Shown in pieces: positions 1-7,512 of a stretch of DNA of 19,698 bases. Position numbers and translations under genes: made by a program. A model generated the notes under the pieces. That model searched no databases. It was not told where the DNA came from and worked only from the letters and a program-made list of their open reading frames with translations. Source of the stretch: JBCCRH01 sp039208045 (GTDB lineage: Bacteria; Bacteroidota; Bacteroidia; Chitinophagales; Saprospiraceae). Position 1 is the first letter of the stretch. Each line of letters starts with the position of its first letter. The stretch is from contig JBCCRH010000055.1 in assembly GCA_039208045.1 (NCBI GenBank), forward strand, positions 1 to 19,698, given 5' to 3'.

Positions 1-177
1 GGCACATAAGGGTTATGGCTGTGCTTTCGTGCGCGTTTGGGCATGGCTTTTATTGAACCACTTGAGGCACTTGAGGGGCACATAAGGGTTATGGCTGTGC
101 TTTCGTGCGCGTTTGGGCTTGGCTTTTTTTGAACCACCTAAGGCACTTAAGGGACACCTAAGGGCTATGGCTGTGCT
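1..177. repeat. 76-bp tandem repeat, two full units and a partial third
   Basis: Units begin at 1, 77 and 153. The first two are nearly identical and contain CGTGCGCGTTTGGGC, then a TGGCTTTT run, then GAACCAC. Each unit ends in a short-period stretch (ACCACxxxAGGCACxxxAGGG) of roughly 9-10 bases. The third copy is truncated after GGCTATGGCTGTGCT and passes into a C-rich tract. Open frames across it are repeat translations and are not called as genes. From memory, similar ACCAC/GGCAC ladders occur beside GxxExxY-type genes in Bacteroidota; no such gene is visible here, but the left edge cuts the array. Confidence 0.85.
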
Positions 178-285
178 ACCCCTCAACTCCCCAACCCTGA
201 AACCCCAAAACCAAACAGCAATAAGTTCGTGCAAAATTCGTCCTCCATCCCTCCTCCCCCCTCACCCCCAAAACCCAATAACCAA
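178..285. repeat. C-rich low-complexity tract abutting and overlapping the NhaC gene 3' end
   Basis: Runs of three to six C separated by A/T-containing spacers, for example CCCCTCAAC at 179-187 and a dense CCTCC/CCCCCC block at about 241-276. It is G-rich on the coding strand of the antiporter gene, whose stop codon (262-264) lies inside it. The CCCCTCAAC word recurs in the tract at 18078-18151. Confidence 0.75.
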
Positions 286-1749
286 GTATAGCAAGGCTGA
301 CAACACACCCACTGTAAACGCATAGGGAAACTGTGTCTTTACATGGTCGATATGATCGGTGGCGGAAGCCATGGAAGAGAGGATAGTAGTGTCTGAAATA
401 GGGGAGCAGTGGTCGCCAAAGACGCCTCCGCCGAGGGCAGCAGCTATGGTGATGTAGATATCCGCCTCCATTTGTCGGGCCATGGGGACAGCGATGGCGA
501 TCATGATGGCGAAGGTGCCCCAGGAAGTGCCCGTTGAAAAGGCGATGAAGCAGCTGACGATGAAGACGATGAAGGGAACAAAGCCAGGAGAAAGCCAGGC
601 ACTAGCTACATTGGCTACGTATTGGCCAGTTTTCATTTCTTTACAGACGGCGCCGATGGCGAAAGCCATAAGCATGAGTAGGGCTAGTGGAATCATGCCG
701 GAGATGCCTTTTAGGGTAAGGTCGACCATTTCTTTGAGGCTCATGATGCGCTGGATACCGTAGAAGACCATGGCAAAAAGGATGGAAGTGATGACGGCGA
801 TGAGGACGGCAGTGGAGCCAGAGCCTTGGCCAATGGCGTAGAAGAGTTGTTCGCTGGTACTGGCATTGGGGAGCTTTTGGAGGGCGGTTTCCCAGCCGGT
901 GGAGGCGAGCATAATAGGCATCATAAGTACCATAACAAGGATGGGGATCACCATATTGAATGCTTTGGGGGGGACGCCTGCTTTGGTTTGCACGTCGGTT
1001 AGTTCGTCAGAGATCATGGGCTGGGCATTATCTTCGTGGAGTTTGCCGGTGGTTTGTACGCGTTGTTCTGCCTTGGCCATGGGGCCGAAATCTTTGTTGC
1101 GGAATATGATGACTAATACAAAGATAAGGGCTAGGATAGGGTAGAAGTTGTAGCCCGCTGATTGGAGTAGGGTAGCGAAAGGATCGTCAAAGCCTTCGGC
1201 GACTAGGAGCGACATGATGAAAGCGCCCCAACCATTGAAGGGGATTAGGATGCTAGAAGGGGCAGAGCTAGAATCGGCGATATAAGCTAGTTTTTCGCGG
1301 GAGATTTTTAGTTTATCAAATACGGGGCGGTATAGGGCGCCAACGGTGAGTACAGAGATGCTGGATTCAACAAAGATGAGCAAGCCCGTCAGCCATGCTA
1401 GTAGTTGTACTACGATTTTATTGCTGCCTGATTTCTTCTTTTCATAGCGTTGTAGCAGGCGATTGACATGGCGAATAAATCCTTCTACACCACCCGAACG
1501 CTGGATGAAAATGATAAGCGCACCCACCAGGGCGCAGAACATGATCGTTCGAGTATTGCCTGGATCTTGAAAGACATCCACTAAGGCTTGGATGGTATCA
1601 AAGCTACCTTTTAGGGGATTCCAATCATCAATGATGACCCAACCTAGCCAAATGCCGAACAGTAGGGAGACGAATACTTGCTTGGTCAAGATGGCTAATA
1701 GGATAGCTACAACGGGAGGAATCAGTGAGAGGATACCATAGTCTTCCAT
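262..1749 (-). CDS. NhaC-family Na+/H+ antiporter
   Basis: A 495-residue polytopic inner-membrane protein, expected to exchange external protons for cytoplasmic sodium. The family call rests on hydrophobic segments through its whole length, the STGTSWGTF stretch, and the conserved C-terminal GDHCSPISDTTILSS motif typical of NhaC-type (ion-transporter superfamily) carriers. Length fits the family. The ATG at 1749 starts MEDYGILSLIPP and leads directly into the first membrane segment, so no N-terminal piece is missing. The C-terminus ends in a hydrophobic segment, and the stop lies in a C-rich repeat tract that may have altered the last few codons. No operon partner is visible. Members of the superfamily can carry other organic substrates, so sodium specificity is inferred from family membership only. 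Confidence 0.88.
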   Translation of the reverse strand: MEDYGILSLIPPVVAILLAILTKQVFVSLLFGIWLGWVIIDDWNPLKGSFDTIQALVDVFQDPGNTRTIMFCALVGALIIFIQRSGGVEGFIRHVNRLLQRYEKKKSGSNKIVVQLLAWLTGLLIFVESSISVLTVGALYRPVFDKLKISREKLAYIADSSSAPSSILIPFNGWGAFIMSLLVAEGFDDPFATLLQSAGYNFYPILALIFVLVIIFRNKDFGPMAKAEQRVQTTGKLHEDNAQPMISDELTDVQTKAGVPPKAFNMVIPILVMVLMMPIMLASTGWETALQKLPNASTSEQLFYAIGQGSGSTAVLIAVITSILFAMVFYGIQRIMSLKEMVDLTLKGISGMIPLALLMLMAFAIGAVCKEMKTGQYVANVASAWLSPGFVPFIVFIVSCFIAFSTGTSWGTFAIMIAIAVPMARQMEADIYITIAAALGGGVFGDHCSPISDTTILSSMASATDHIDHVKTQFPYAFTVGVLSALLYLVIGFWG

Positions 1750-1771
1750 AGGAGGTAGGATTTCATTGTTT

Positions 1772-1798
1772 TTTGTCTGTTACTAAGTAACAGACAAA
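1772..1798. repeat. Perfect 13-bp palindrome at the left edge of the MITE-like element
   Basis: TTTGTCTGTTACT (1772-1784), one central A (1785), then AGTAACAGACAAA (1786-1798). The right arm is the outer end of the 160-bp element. The left arm looks like a right end of the same element, suggesting two abutting ends or a terminator-like hairpin. On the minus strand it lies upstream of the antiporter start rather than after a gene. Confidence 0.85.
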
Positions 1799-1945
1799 GA
1801 ATAAGTTCCGCATTTTGGCAAGGAGATTTTGCTCTAAGACAAGGCGAAAAACGTAGACGATGCCCAGCATCGGCGAGGCTTTTCAACGCAGTATTAGAGC
1901 AAAAGAGCCAGCCATAAATCGAGAAGTTATTCTTTGACTGTTACT
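1786..1945. mobile_element. MITE-like 160-bp foldback element, copy 1
   Basis: Terminal inverted repeats of 23 bp lie at 1786-1808 and 1923-1945, matching at 21 positions (AGTAACAG and CAAAGAATAA in both). An inner stem pairs TTTTGCTCTAA (1827-1837) with TTAGAGCAAAA (1894-1904), and a central hairpin pairs CGATGC (1858-1863) with GCATCG (1867-1872). A near-identical second copy starts at 19545. There is no coding capacity. The size, terminal repeats and multiple copies fit a non-autonomous element or a REP-like structured repeat; the mobilising enzyme is not in the window. Confidence 0.8.
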
Positions 1946-1995
1946 GAAATCCAAAGTAGGCAATCTCACGGATAATGCAGGAAATTTGTGAAGAA

Positions 1996-2829
1996 TTATT
2001 TCTTTTGGAACATGAGCATTCGGTACTCGAAAACGCCGGTGCGCAGGCCCTGCCAGCGCGCATCGCCTCCCCGCAGCGATTTGAAATAGAGATCATGGCG
2101 CTGAAAGCGATCCAGCATATTGATGTACAGTCGAATAAAATGGTCGCGCCAGCGCTTTAGTGGGAGCCAGTGGGTGAGTTGTGTGTTTGAACTGAGTTCT
2201 AAGCCTACGCTGTCTGCTAAAGCTTCTACGTCTTCTACCGAGAGTAAACTACCCAACAGCCAGCCTTGCTCAAAGCGCTGGACAAGCGGTTTTTGCTGTA
2301 AAGCATGAGGACCCAGAAAATCATCAATCAATACTAATGTACCATTTGCCGAAAGGCAGCTACTGACTTGCTCAAAGAAGGTGCCTGCGTCAGGACTATG
2401 CACAAAGGATTCGATGGCGTAGGCTAGATCGATGGACGAGATCGATGAAGGAAGTGCTTGGAAGCTGCCCTGTGTGATGGTGCAGCGGTTGCTCAACTGG
2501 TACTTTTGTAGCTGGCTAGTACCTAGGGTGGCTTGCTCCTGGCTGATGGTGATGCCCTGGAGGTAGGAGTGGGGGAGGGCTTTCGCCAAATAGTGGATAG
2601 AGCTGCCTATGCCACAGCCCAAGTCGAGCAATTGCTTGGCATTTATCTGCTGGGCTTGTTGTGCAATGAGATGATTAGAATATTGGATGGCTTCGAGCTT
2701 GGTGCGTACTTCAGGGGCCCAAAGCATTTGGTGGATATTAAAAGTTTGGGCATGAGCACCGCGCTTCAGAAAAAAACGGGTATTATTGTCGTAGTACTGG
2801 CTGACGGCTTCTTCGTGGGTAGTTTTCAT
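1996..2829 (-). CDS. Class I SAM-dependent methyltransferase
   Basis: A 277-residue protein with the SAM-binding motif I LLDLGCGIGS at about residues 67-76, followed by an acidic-strand region (LQGITISQEQA) and a later LVLIDDF strand, as in UbiE/sterol/small-molecule C- or O-methyltransferases. The start is placed at the ATG at 2829 (MKTTHEEAVSQYYD). The frame stays open upstream to 3075, but that extension would overlap the divergent sulfotransferase and lacks domain sequence. No signal peptide is present, so it should be cytoplasmic. The substrate cannot be read from the sequence. The divergent neighbour is a sulfotransferase, so both could modify one small molecule or lipid; that is only suggested by position. 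Confidence 0.85.
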   Translation of the reverse strand: MKTTHEEAVSQYYDNNTRFFLKRGAHAQTFNIHQMLWAPEVRTKLEAIQYSNHLIAQQAQQINAKQLLDLGCGIGSSIHYLAKALPHSYLQGITISQEQATLGTSQLQKYQLSNRCTITQGSFQALPSSISSIDLAYAIESFVHSPDAGTFFEQVSSCLSANGTLVLIDDFLGPHALQQKPLVQRFEQGWLLGSLLSVEDVEALADSVGLELSSNTQLTHWLPLKRWRDHFIRLYINMLDRFQRHDLYFKSLRGGDARWQGLRTGVFEYRMLMFQKK

Positions 2830-2877
2830 CCCAATTCGTGCTTTTGAAGGAGAAGATAGGTAAAAATCGAGTCCTAG
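2830..2877. promoter_or_regulatory. Short divergent intergenic region
   Basis: Only 48 bp separate the divergent methyltransferase and sulfotransferase starts, so promoters for both must lie here or inside the opposite gene. TGCTTTTG at 2839-2846 is one base off the TAnnTTTG -7 box on the plus strand, with no convincing -33 element. Confidence 0.3.
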
Positions 2878-3726
2878 ATGGAATATTTGAGTCCCCACTT
2901 TTTTATCATTGGTGAACGCAAGTGTGGTACCTCCTCGCTCTACCGCTACTTGCTGGCACATCCGCAGGTGCTGCCCTGTGCTGTGAAGGAGCCGCAGTAT
3001 TTTACGAAACCTTGGTGGAAGCGGCAACTGGAGTGGAAAAAATACCAAGCGCTTTTTCCAGTGAAAGGACAACAATCACCATTAGTTATGCATTGGCCGG
3101 AGCTAGATAAGTCGGGGAATTTATACCATGAAGAAGTACATTTTGATCGTGCTGCTGGAATCGACTACGTTACGGGGGAGGCGAGTGCGAATACATTTTA
3201 TGAGGCCCATCCGAGAGCTGTGAAACAAAGATTGCCAGATATTCGATTGATTGTGCTTTTGCGAGAACCTGTCGCACGCACCTACTCTCACTACCGCATG
3301 ATAAGCCGATTTAAGGCCGAAGGCCGGCCCACGCAGGCACTAACGAACTTTGACTGGGATATGCGCCAAGCGATGGAGCAGGTAATGAAAGGGAAGCAAT
3401 CGCCAATTTTAAGCCCCAGCTTATATATTCAGCAACTAGAAAAGTGGTGGCGGGTATTTCCAAAGGAGCAGCTATTGGTGATCCCCACTGAAGCACTGGA
3501 AGGGGTGGAGCAAGGAATGGCAATAATGAATCGGGTGACCACGTTTTTGGGCCTAACCCCTTTTGACTTTGCGTCCGAACTCGAAAAGCGCTACAACCAA
3601 GCACCACCCAAGAGGCTGCCCGAACCCATTAGTAGCGAGCTACGCCACTTTTTTGCACCTTACAACCAAATTTTAGAAGACCGGCTTGGTCAACACTTCA
3701 ATTGGAATCGATATGGAACCAACTAA
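2878..3726 (+). CDS. Sulfotransferase domain protein
   Basis: A 282-residue PAPS-dependent sulfotransferase-type protein. The N-terminal phosphosulfate-binding loop is GERKCGTSSLYRYL (about residues 12-25), with an invariant-like Lys and GTSSL. The 3'-phosphate-binding motif LLREPVARTYSHYRM follows at about 127-141, with Arg129 and Ser137. This layout resembles heparan-sulfate/carbohydrate-type sulfotransferases more than cytosolic aryl ones. The ATG at 2878 sits right before the first beta strand, so little could be added upstream. No signal peptide or N-terminal anchor is seen, so it should be cytoplasmic. The last 14 bases overlap the next gene's ATG, implying translational coupling. The acceptor is unknown; a sulfated lipid, polysaccharide or small molecule is possible. 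Confidence 0.87.
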   Translation: MEYLSPHFFIIGERKCGTSSLYRYLLAHPQVLPCAVKEPQYFTKPWWKRQLEWKKYQALFPVKGQQSPLVMHWPELDKSGNLYHEEVHFDRAAGIDYVTGEASANTFYEAHPRAVKQRLPDIRLIVLLREPVARTYSHYRMISRFKAEGRPTQALTNFDWDMRQAMEQVMKGKQSPILSPSLYIQQLEKWWRVFPKEQLLVIPTEALEGVEQGMAIMNRVTTFLGLTPFDFASELEKRYNQAPPKRLPEPISSELRHFFAPYNQILEDRLGQHFNWNRYGTN

Positions 3727-4606
3727 TAGCTCACCTGAAATACTTCCTGAAAAGGATAGTCTACTCAAGTCTATCGGATGGAGTGCCATAAAACTCATTG
3801 CTTATGGAGTAGCCGTGATCCTTATTTCGTTGGGCTTAATTGCTCCGCTAGGGATGGTTTTCCAGGGGCAGAATGAATCTATTTCGAAAGGAGATTTGAG
3901 CGAGGGGAATATTTGGGTACTTATCATCACTTGGGGGATGGCACTTATAGCCAGTATATTAGTTACGTTCTTTTTTTGTCGATATATAGAGAAAAAGCCA
4001 CTTAGCTGGGCTGGATTTACGATGCGGCAATCGGGGAGGAGCTCTTTAGTGGGTTTTATATGGGGGGCAGGCATGGTGACGCTTGGTTTTTTGGTGTTGT
4101 TTTTGTTTGGTTGGGTAAAGATTGCAGCTGTAGACTTTTTAGCGGGTTCGCTTTTGACTTGGGCCTTGTTTTTATTTTTGGCGGCAGCCTTTGAAGAGGT
4201 ACTACTGAGGGGGTACATTATGAATATGTTTGAGCGACACTTCAATACTAAGATTGCGCTGATTGTCTCTTCCTTGATTTTCGGCTTTCTGCATGTTCCC
4301 AATGCGAATGTCTCTTTTATTGGTATTCTCAATATCATTCTAGCAGGGGTGATACTGGGGATTGCTTATTTGGAAAGCCGCAATCTGTGGTTCCCTACCA
4401 TGCTACACTTTGCGTGGAACTACTTTCAGGGTATTATTTATGGCTTTGAAGTAAGCGGGAATAAAACGTATTCATTGATTCAGCAAGAATTAGCAGGGCC
4501 AGCATGGCTGACTGGGGGAGATTTTGGTTTTGAAGGGTCGATACTGAGCGTATTGGTGTTGCTATGGTTTCTATGGTATTACAGGAAACAGCTCATCGTT
4601 GCATAG
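3713..4606 (+). CDS. CPBP-family intramembrane metalloprotease (CAAX protease/bacteriocin-processing type)
   Basis: A 297-residue protein with about eight hydrophobic segments. The CPBP (Abi/Rce1) signature is complete: EEVLLRG at residues 161-167 (Glu161, Glu162, Arg166), FGFLH with His194, and HFAWN with His232 and Asn236. These residues form the intramembrane active site in the family. The ATG at 3713 lies inside the sulfotransferase reading frame (14-base overlap); an upstream TTG at 3686 is open but less likely. The overlap suggests one transcript with the sulfotransferase. The family prepares prenylated proteins in eukaryotes and has varied roles in bacteria (bacteriocin immunity, peptide processing), so the substrate is open. 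Confidence 0.88.
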   Translation: MEPTNSSPEILPEKDSLLKSIGWSAIKLIAYGVAVILISLGLIAPLGMVFQGQNESISKGDLSEGNIWVLIITWGMALIASILVTFFFCRYIEKKPLSWAGFTMRQSGRSSLVGFIWGAGMVTLGFLVLFLFGWVKIAAVDFLAGSLLTWALFLFLAAAFEEVLLRGYIMNMFERHFNTKIALIVSSLIFGFLHVPNANVSFIGILNIILAGVILGIAYLESRNLWFPTMLHFAWNYFQGIIYGFEVSGNKTYSLIQQELAGPAWLTGGDFGFEGSILSVLVLLWFLWYYRKQLIVA

Positions 4607-4725
4607 CTTATTGGTTTGCACATTTTTGGTACATTTACGGCGATATAAAACACTTTGACATGCCTGCTGTTCTACTGGGGCAACAATCATATCCATAGTT
4701 GAAGTAAAACGACGACAGACACTTT

Positions 4726-5244
4726 ATGGAAGAATTTCAACAACGGTTTTTAGAAGAATGGTGGCCAAAGGCCAAAGAACTGGCTGCATCTTTGAGCATG
4801 GAGCACTGGATCGTGATTGGCGTTACGTTTCTGCTGCTACTCATTGTGCCCCGCCTGTTTCGTCGTCGTAAAGGTAAGCCCGCTCGTGCTAAGGGTAAAA
4901 AGGCATTGCCAGAAGCGCCTACCTTTGAGCTTCGAGCTTTTCAGGTAGCGCCGCTCGGTAAAGACGCCAATTTTGTGATTCGGAATACGGGTAAAAAGGG
5001 GACGCTGAGTACGCTAGTGGTGAAAGGGCGCAGTGATATTCTGGTGCGTAATGTGGTTGCAGGACACGAGATGGAGCAGCATAAAGAATATGGGGTGCTG
5101 CTAGAAGTGAATTCCTTGGATCAGATTCGCCCCGATTTTTGGTTGGAGTTGACCTATCTAGATGAGCATAAGAATGTATATGTGCAGCAGTTTGATCTGG
5201 CTAGGAGCGAAGCACAGAAACCGCGTTTAGTGCGCAAAGCCTAA
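4726..5244 (+). CDS. Single-pass membrane protein of unknown function
   Basis: A 172-residue protein not assigned to a family. Residues 1-26 are polar, a hydrophobic segment (IVIGVTFLLLLIV) spans about 29-42, and a strongly basic stretch (FRRRKGKPARAKGKK) follows. By the positive-inside rule this predicts N-out, C-in topology. The remaining about 110 residues look like a compact beta-rich domain (FELRAFQVAPLG, NFVIRNTGKKGTL, FWLELTYLDEHKNVYVQQF). It starts 119 bases after the protease gene and ends 14 bases before bshB1, so it probably shares a transcript with the latter. The close spacing hints at, but does not show, a shared role. Confidence 0.75.
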   Translation: MEEFQQRFLEEWWPKAKELAASLSMEHWIVIGVTFLLLLIVPRLFRRRKGKPARAKGKKALPEAPTFELRAFQVAPLGKDANFVIRNTGKKGTLSTLVVKGRSDILVRNVVAGHEMEQHKEYGVLLEVNSLDQIRPDFWLELTYLDEHKNVYVQQFDLARSEAQKPRLVRKA

Positions 5245-5258
5245 AAATTAAGCATTTC

Positions 5259-5990
5259 ATGAAGGTAGATATTTTGGCAATTGGGGTGCATCCCGATGAT
5301 GTGGAGTTGAGTTGTAGTGGTACGCTATTGCGGCATATTGCTCAGGGCAAAATAGTTGGATTAGTTGATTTGACCAGGGGAGAGCTGGGGACGCGAGGGA
5401 CAGCGGAGATACGTGACCAGGAAGCGCAGGCAGCAGCTAAGCTCATGGGGGCTGCCTTTCGGGTGAACTTGGGTATGGCAGATGGTTTTTTTCAACACAA
5501 TCCGGACAATATCAAGAAGATTATTCAAGTCATACGGACGTATCAGCCGGATATTATTTTAGCCAATGCACTGGGTGATCGCCATCCCGACCATGGCCGC
5601 GCTGCTAAACTCACTGCCGATGCTTGCTTTTACGCAGGTTTGGTGAAAATTCCTACCTACGGTAGCAACGGGCAACTCCAAGAACGTTGGCGGCCCAAAG
5701 CATTGTATCACTACATCCAGGATCGCAACTTGGAACCTGACTTTGTAGTAGATATTACGCCGTATATTGATCAGAAGATGGAGCTGGTGAAGGCCTTTCG
5801 CTCCCAGTTTTATGTGCCAGATGCAGAGGAATATAAAGAAGAATTATCGTCACCGATTTCCAGTAAAAGCTTTATGGATTTTTTGAAAGCAAAGGGCGCG
5901 GCTTATGGTCGTGCTGCCAATTTTGATTACGCCGAAGCATTTAATGTCGATCGTACCATTGGAGTAACTGACCTATTCGATTTGGTTTAA
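5259..5990 (+). CDS. bshB1: Bacillithiol biosynthesis deacetylase BshB1
   Basis: A 243-residue PIG-L/LmbE-type zinc deacetylase, expected to remove the acetyl group from N-acetylglucosaminyl-malate, the second step of bacillithiol synthesis in the cytoplasm. Visible markers are HPDD at residues 11-14 (zinc ligands His11 and Asp14), the TRGELGTRGT loop at 39-48, and HPDH at 109-112 with a third zinc ligand. The length and the HPDHGRAA stretch match BshB1 rather than longer LmbE relatives. It follows the single-TM gene by 14 bases. Its last 18 bases overlap, tail to tail, with the minus-strand secreted-protein gene. The partners bshA and bshC are not in the window; in Bacteroidota they are often unlinked. 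Confidence 0.92.
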   Translation: MKVDILAIGVHPDDVELSCSGTLLRHIAQGKIVGLVDLTRGELGTRGTAEIRDQEAQAAAKLMGAAFRVNLGMADGFFQHNPDNIKKIIQVIRTYQPDIILANALGDRHPDHGRAAKLTADACFYAGLVKIPTYGSNGQLQERWRPKALYHYIQDRNLEPDFVVDITPYIDQKMELVKAFRSQFYVPDAEEYKEELSSPISSKSFMDFLKAKGAAYGRAANFDYAEAFNVDRTIGVTDLFDLV

Positions 5991-6386
5991 AGGCCTAATT
6001 TTTCCTTCGAGCTTATCCACATACTGCACTTCTCCCAGCCTAAATTTGATGGGGAATCGAGCTTTCTTCTCCATTTGCACTTCCAGCTTACAGAAAAAAG
6101 CTAAGTCTTGATAGCTGTAAGCATTGGGCGTATGGTTGGGGCGGAGTATTTGACTGGACAAGAAAGGCGAGGCTTCCACAGAAGTAGAGGTAGCTGCCCA
6201 TGTAGTGGGGCCAAACAGCGGGCGACTCCAATTGAGATCAGCAAGTTCGATGGTGGTTCTGCGCAGCTCGATTAGTGATTTTCCACTTAGTTGAATAGCC
6301 GATTGCCCATATAGCAATACGCTACCGCAACTCATTAAGAAAATGAATACCAATAATCGATTAAGTTGCACGCCTTGTACCTGCAT
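5973..6386 (-). CDS. Small secreted protein of unknown function
   Basis: A 137-residue protein with a basic start and hydrophobic core (LNRLLVFIFLMSCGSVLLYGQS), a likely signal peptide cleaved near Gly-Gln-Ser. The LMSC within it is a poor lipobox, so lipidation is doubtful. The mature part ends with a lysine-rich, beta-like segment (FFCKLEVQMEKKARFPIKF, LGEVQYVDKLEGK). No family was recognised with confidence. The start at 6386 lies within the upstream methyltransferase gene (26-base overlap), and a GTG seven codons in is an alternative. The overlap implies co-transcription with the RNA methyltransferase. The 3' end overlaps convergent bshB1 by 18 bases, leaving no room for separate terminators. 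Confidence 0.75.
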   Translation of the reverse strand: MQVQGVQLNRLLVFIFLMSCGSVLLYGQSAIQLSGKSLIELRRTTIELADLNWSRPLFGPTTWAATSTSVEASPFLSSQILRPNHTPNAYSYQDLAFFCKLEVQMEKKARFPIKFRLGEVQYVDKLEGKIRPLNQIE

Positions 6387-7497
6387 AGAGTTCGTATTTA
6401 TGAAATTTACATTCTAACTTCCCATTAAACAAGGTTCGCTTGCTAGAAGGTCGCAGCCCAACATGTTTTAGTGCTTCTTTGTTGGAAGAAATGATCCAAG
6501 CTTCGTAGCCATTAAATTCTTGTTTGAGCCGATCACCGATCATTTTATACAAGTCTTCAATAACACTCAAGGTCAGTCGCTCGTCATAGGGCGGGTTCAT
6601 GATAATAAAACCGCGCTCCGCTGGCCGCTCTAGCTTTTCAAATTTTTTCTTCCGCACGCTCACCTTTCCTTCTAATTCAGCATTAATCACATTCTGAGAA
6701 GCTACTTTCATGGCTTTGAAATCTTTGTCAAATGCCAATAGTGGATGCTCAAAGTCGGTTATTTTGCTGTTAGCTTCTTCTACCACTTGTTCCCAAAGGT
6801 TTTTATCAAAATTTGCCCATTGCATAAAGCCAAAGCGAGTGCGATGCCGCTGGGGCGGAATATTGTAGGCAATCATAGCGGCTTCGATAATAATAGTACC
6901 AGAGCCACACATGGGGTCGATCAGTGCACAATCTTTGTTCCAGCCAGAAAGTAAAATCATCCCCGCTGCTAGGGTCTCACTTATAGGCGCTGCCAAAGTC
7001 TCGGTACGATAGCCTCGCTTATGCAGTGAATCGCCACTGCTGTCTAATGATACGGTACATTGAGTTTGCGAAATATGCACATGAATGCGCACATCGGGCG
7101 TCCGTGGATTGACACTAGGGCGTTTTCCTTGGCGCTCGCGGAACTGATCGGCAATGGCGTCTTTCGTTTTTAGGGCCACATATTTAGAGTGGGTAAATTG
7201 TTTGGAGTGTACTACGGCATCAATGGCAAAGGTCTGTTCGAGACTGAGGTAGTCGGACCAGTTGATTTTTTTGATCTCGCGGTAGAGCACATTTTCATCG
7301 AAGGCCTTGAAGCGCGTCAGCTCTGCTAAAATTCGGATGGATGTTCTAAGCTCATAGTTAGCTCGATATAAGATCTTTAAATCACCTTCGAAATAGACTA
7401 CTCGCGTACCTTTCTGGATGTCAGTAGCTCCGATAGCCTCCAATTCTTGCATCAGCACCTCTTCGAGGCCAGCTAGTGTTTTTGCGATGTATTTCAT
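6361..7497 (-). CDS. THUMP-domain class I RNA methyltransferase (RlmL/YpsC type)
   Basis: A 378-residue protein expected to place an N2-methyl group on a guanine of 23S rRNA, like the methyltransferase half of E. coli RlmL (m2G2445) or the shorter YpsC proteins. A ferredoxin-like/THUMP region covers about residues 45-155. The Rossmann-fold catalytic domain has motif I DPMCGSGTIIIEAA at 194-207 and the motif IV tetrapeptide NPPY at 301-304, the hallmark of N-methylation of exocyclic amines. No RlmK-like second domain is present, as is usual outside gammaproteobacteria. The ATG at 7497 gives MKYIAKTLAGLEEVL, the normal start of this family. The exact rRNA position is inferred from family only. 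Confidence 0.9.
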   Translation of the reverse strand: MKYIAKTLAGLEEVLMQELEAIGATDIQKGTRVVYFEGDLKILYRANYELRTSIRILAELTRFKAFDENVLYREIKKINWSDYLSLEQTFAIDAVVHSKQFTHSKYVALKTKDAIADQFRERQGKRPSVNPRTPDVRIHVHISQTQCTVSLDSSGDSLHKRGYRTETLAAPISETLAAGMILLSGWNKDCALIDPMCGSGTIIIEAAMIAYNIPPQRHRTRFGFMQWANFDKNLWEQVVEEANSKITDFEHPLLAFDKDFKAMKVASQNVINAELEGKVSVRKKKFEKLERPAERGFIIMNPPYDERLTLSVIEDLYKMIGDRLKQEFNGYEAWIISSNKEALKHVGLRPSSKRTLFNGKLECKFHKYELYAGTRRAT

Positions 7498-7512
7498 ATC
7501 GCAAAAGTAGGC

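Noticed and set aside
13..234. Minus-strand 73-residue open frame and plus-strand frame 113-325
   Set aside because: Both run through the 76-bp tandem repeats and the C-rich tract; their sequence is the translation of repeats and neither shows a protein-like profile.
2830..3075. N-terminal extension of the methyltransferase to 3075
   Set aside because: It would overlap nearly 200 bases of the divergent sulfotransferase, whose phosphosulfate-binding loop is encoded there, and adds no methyltransferase motif.
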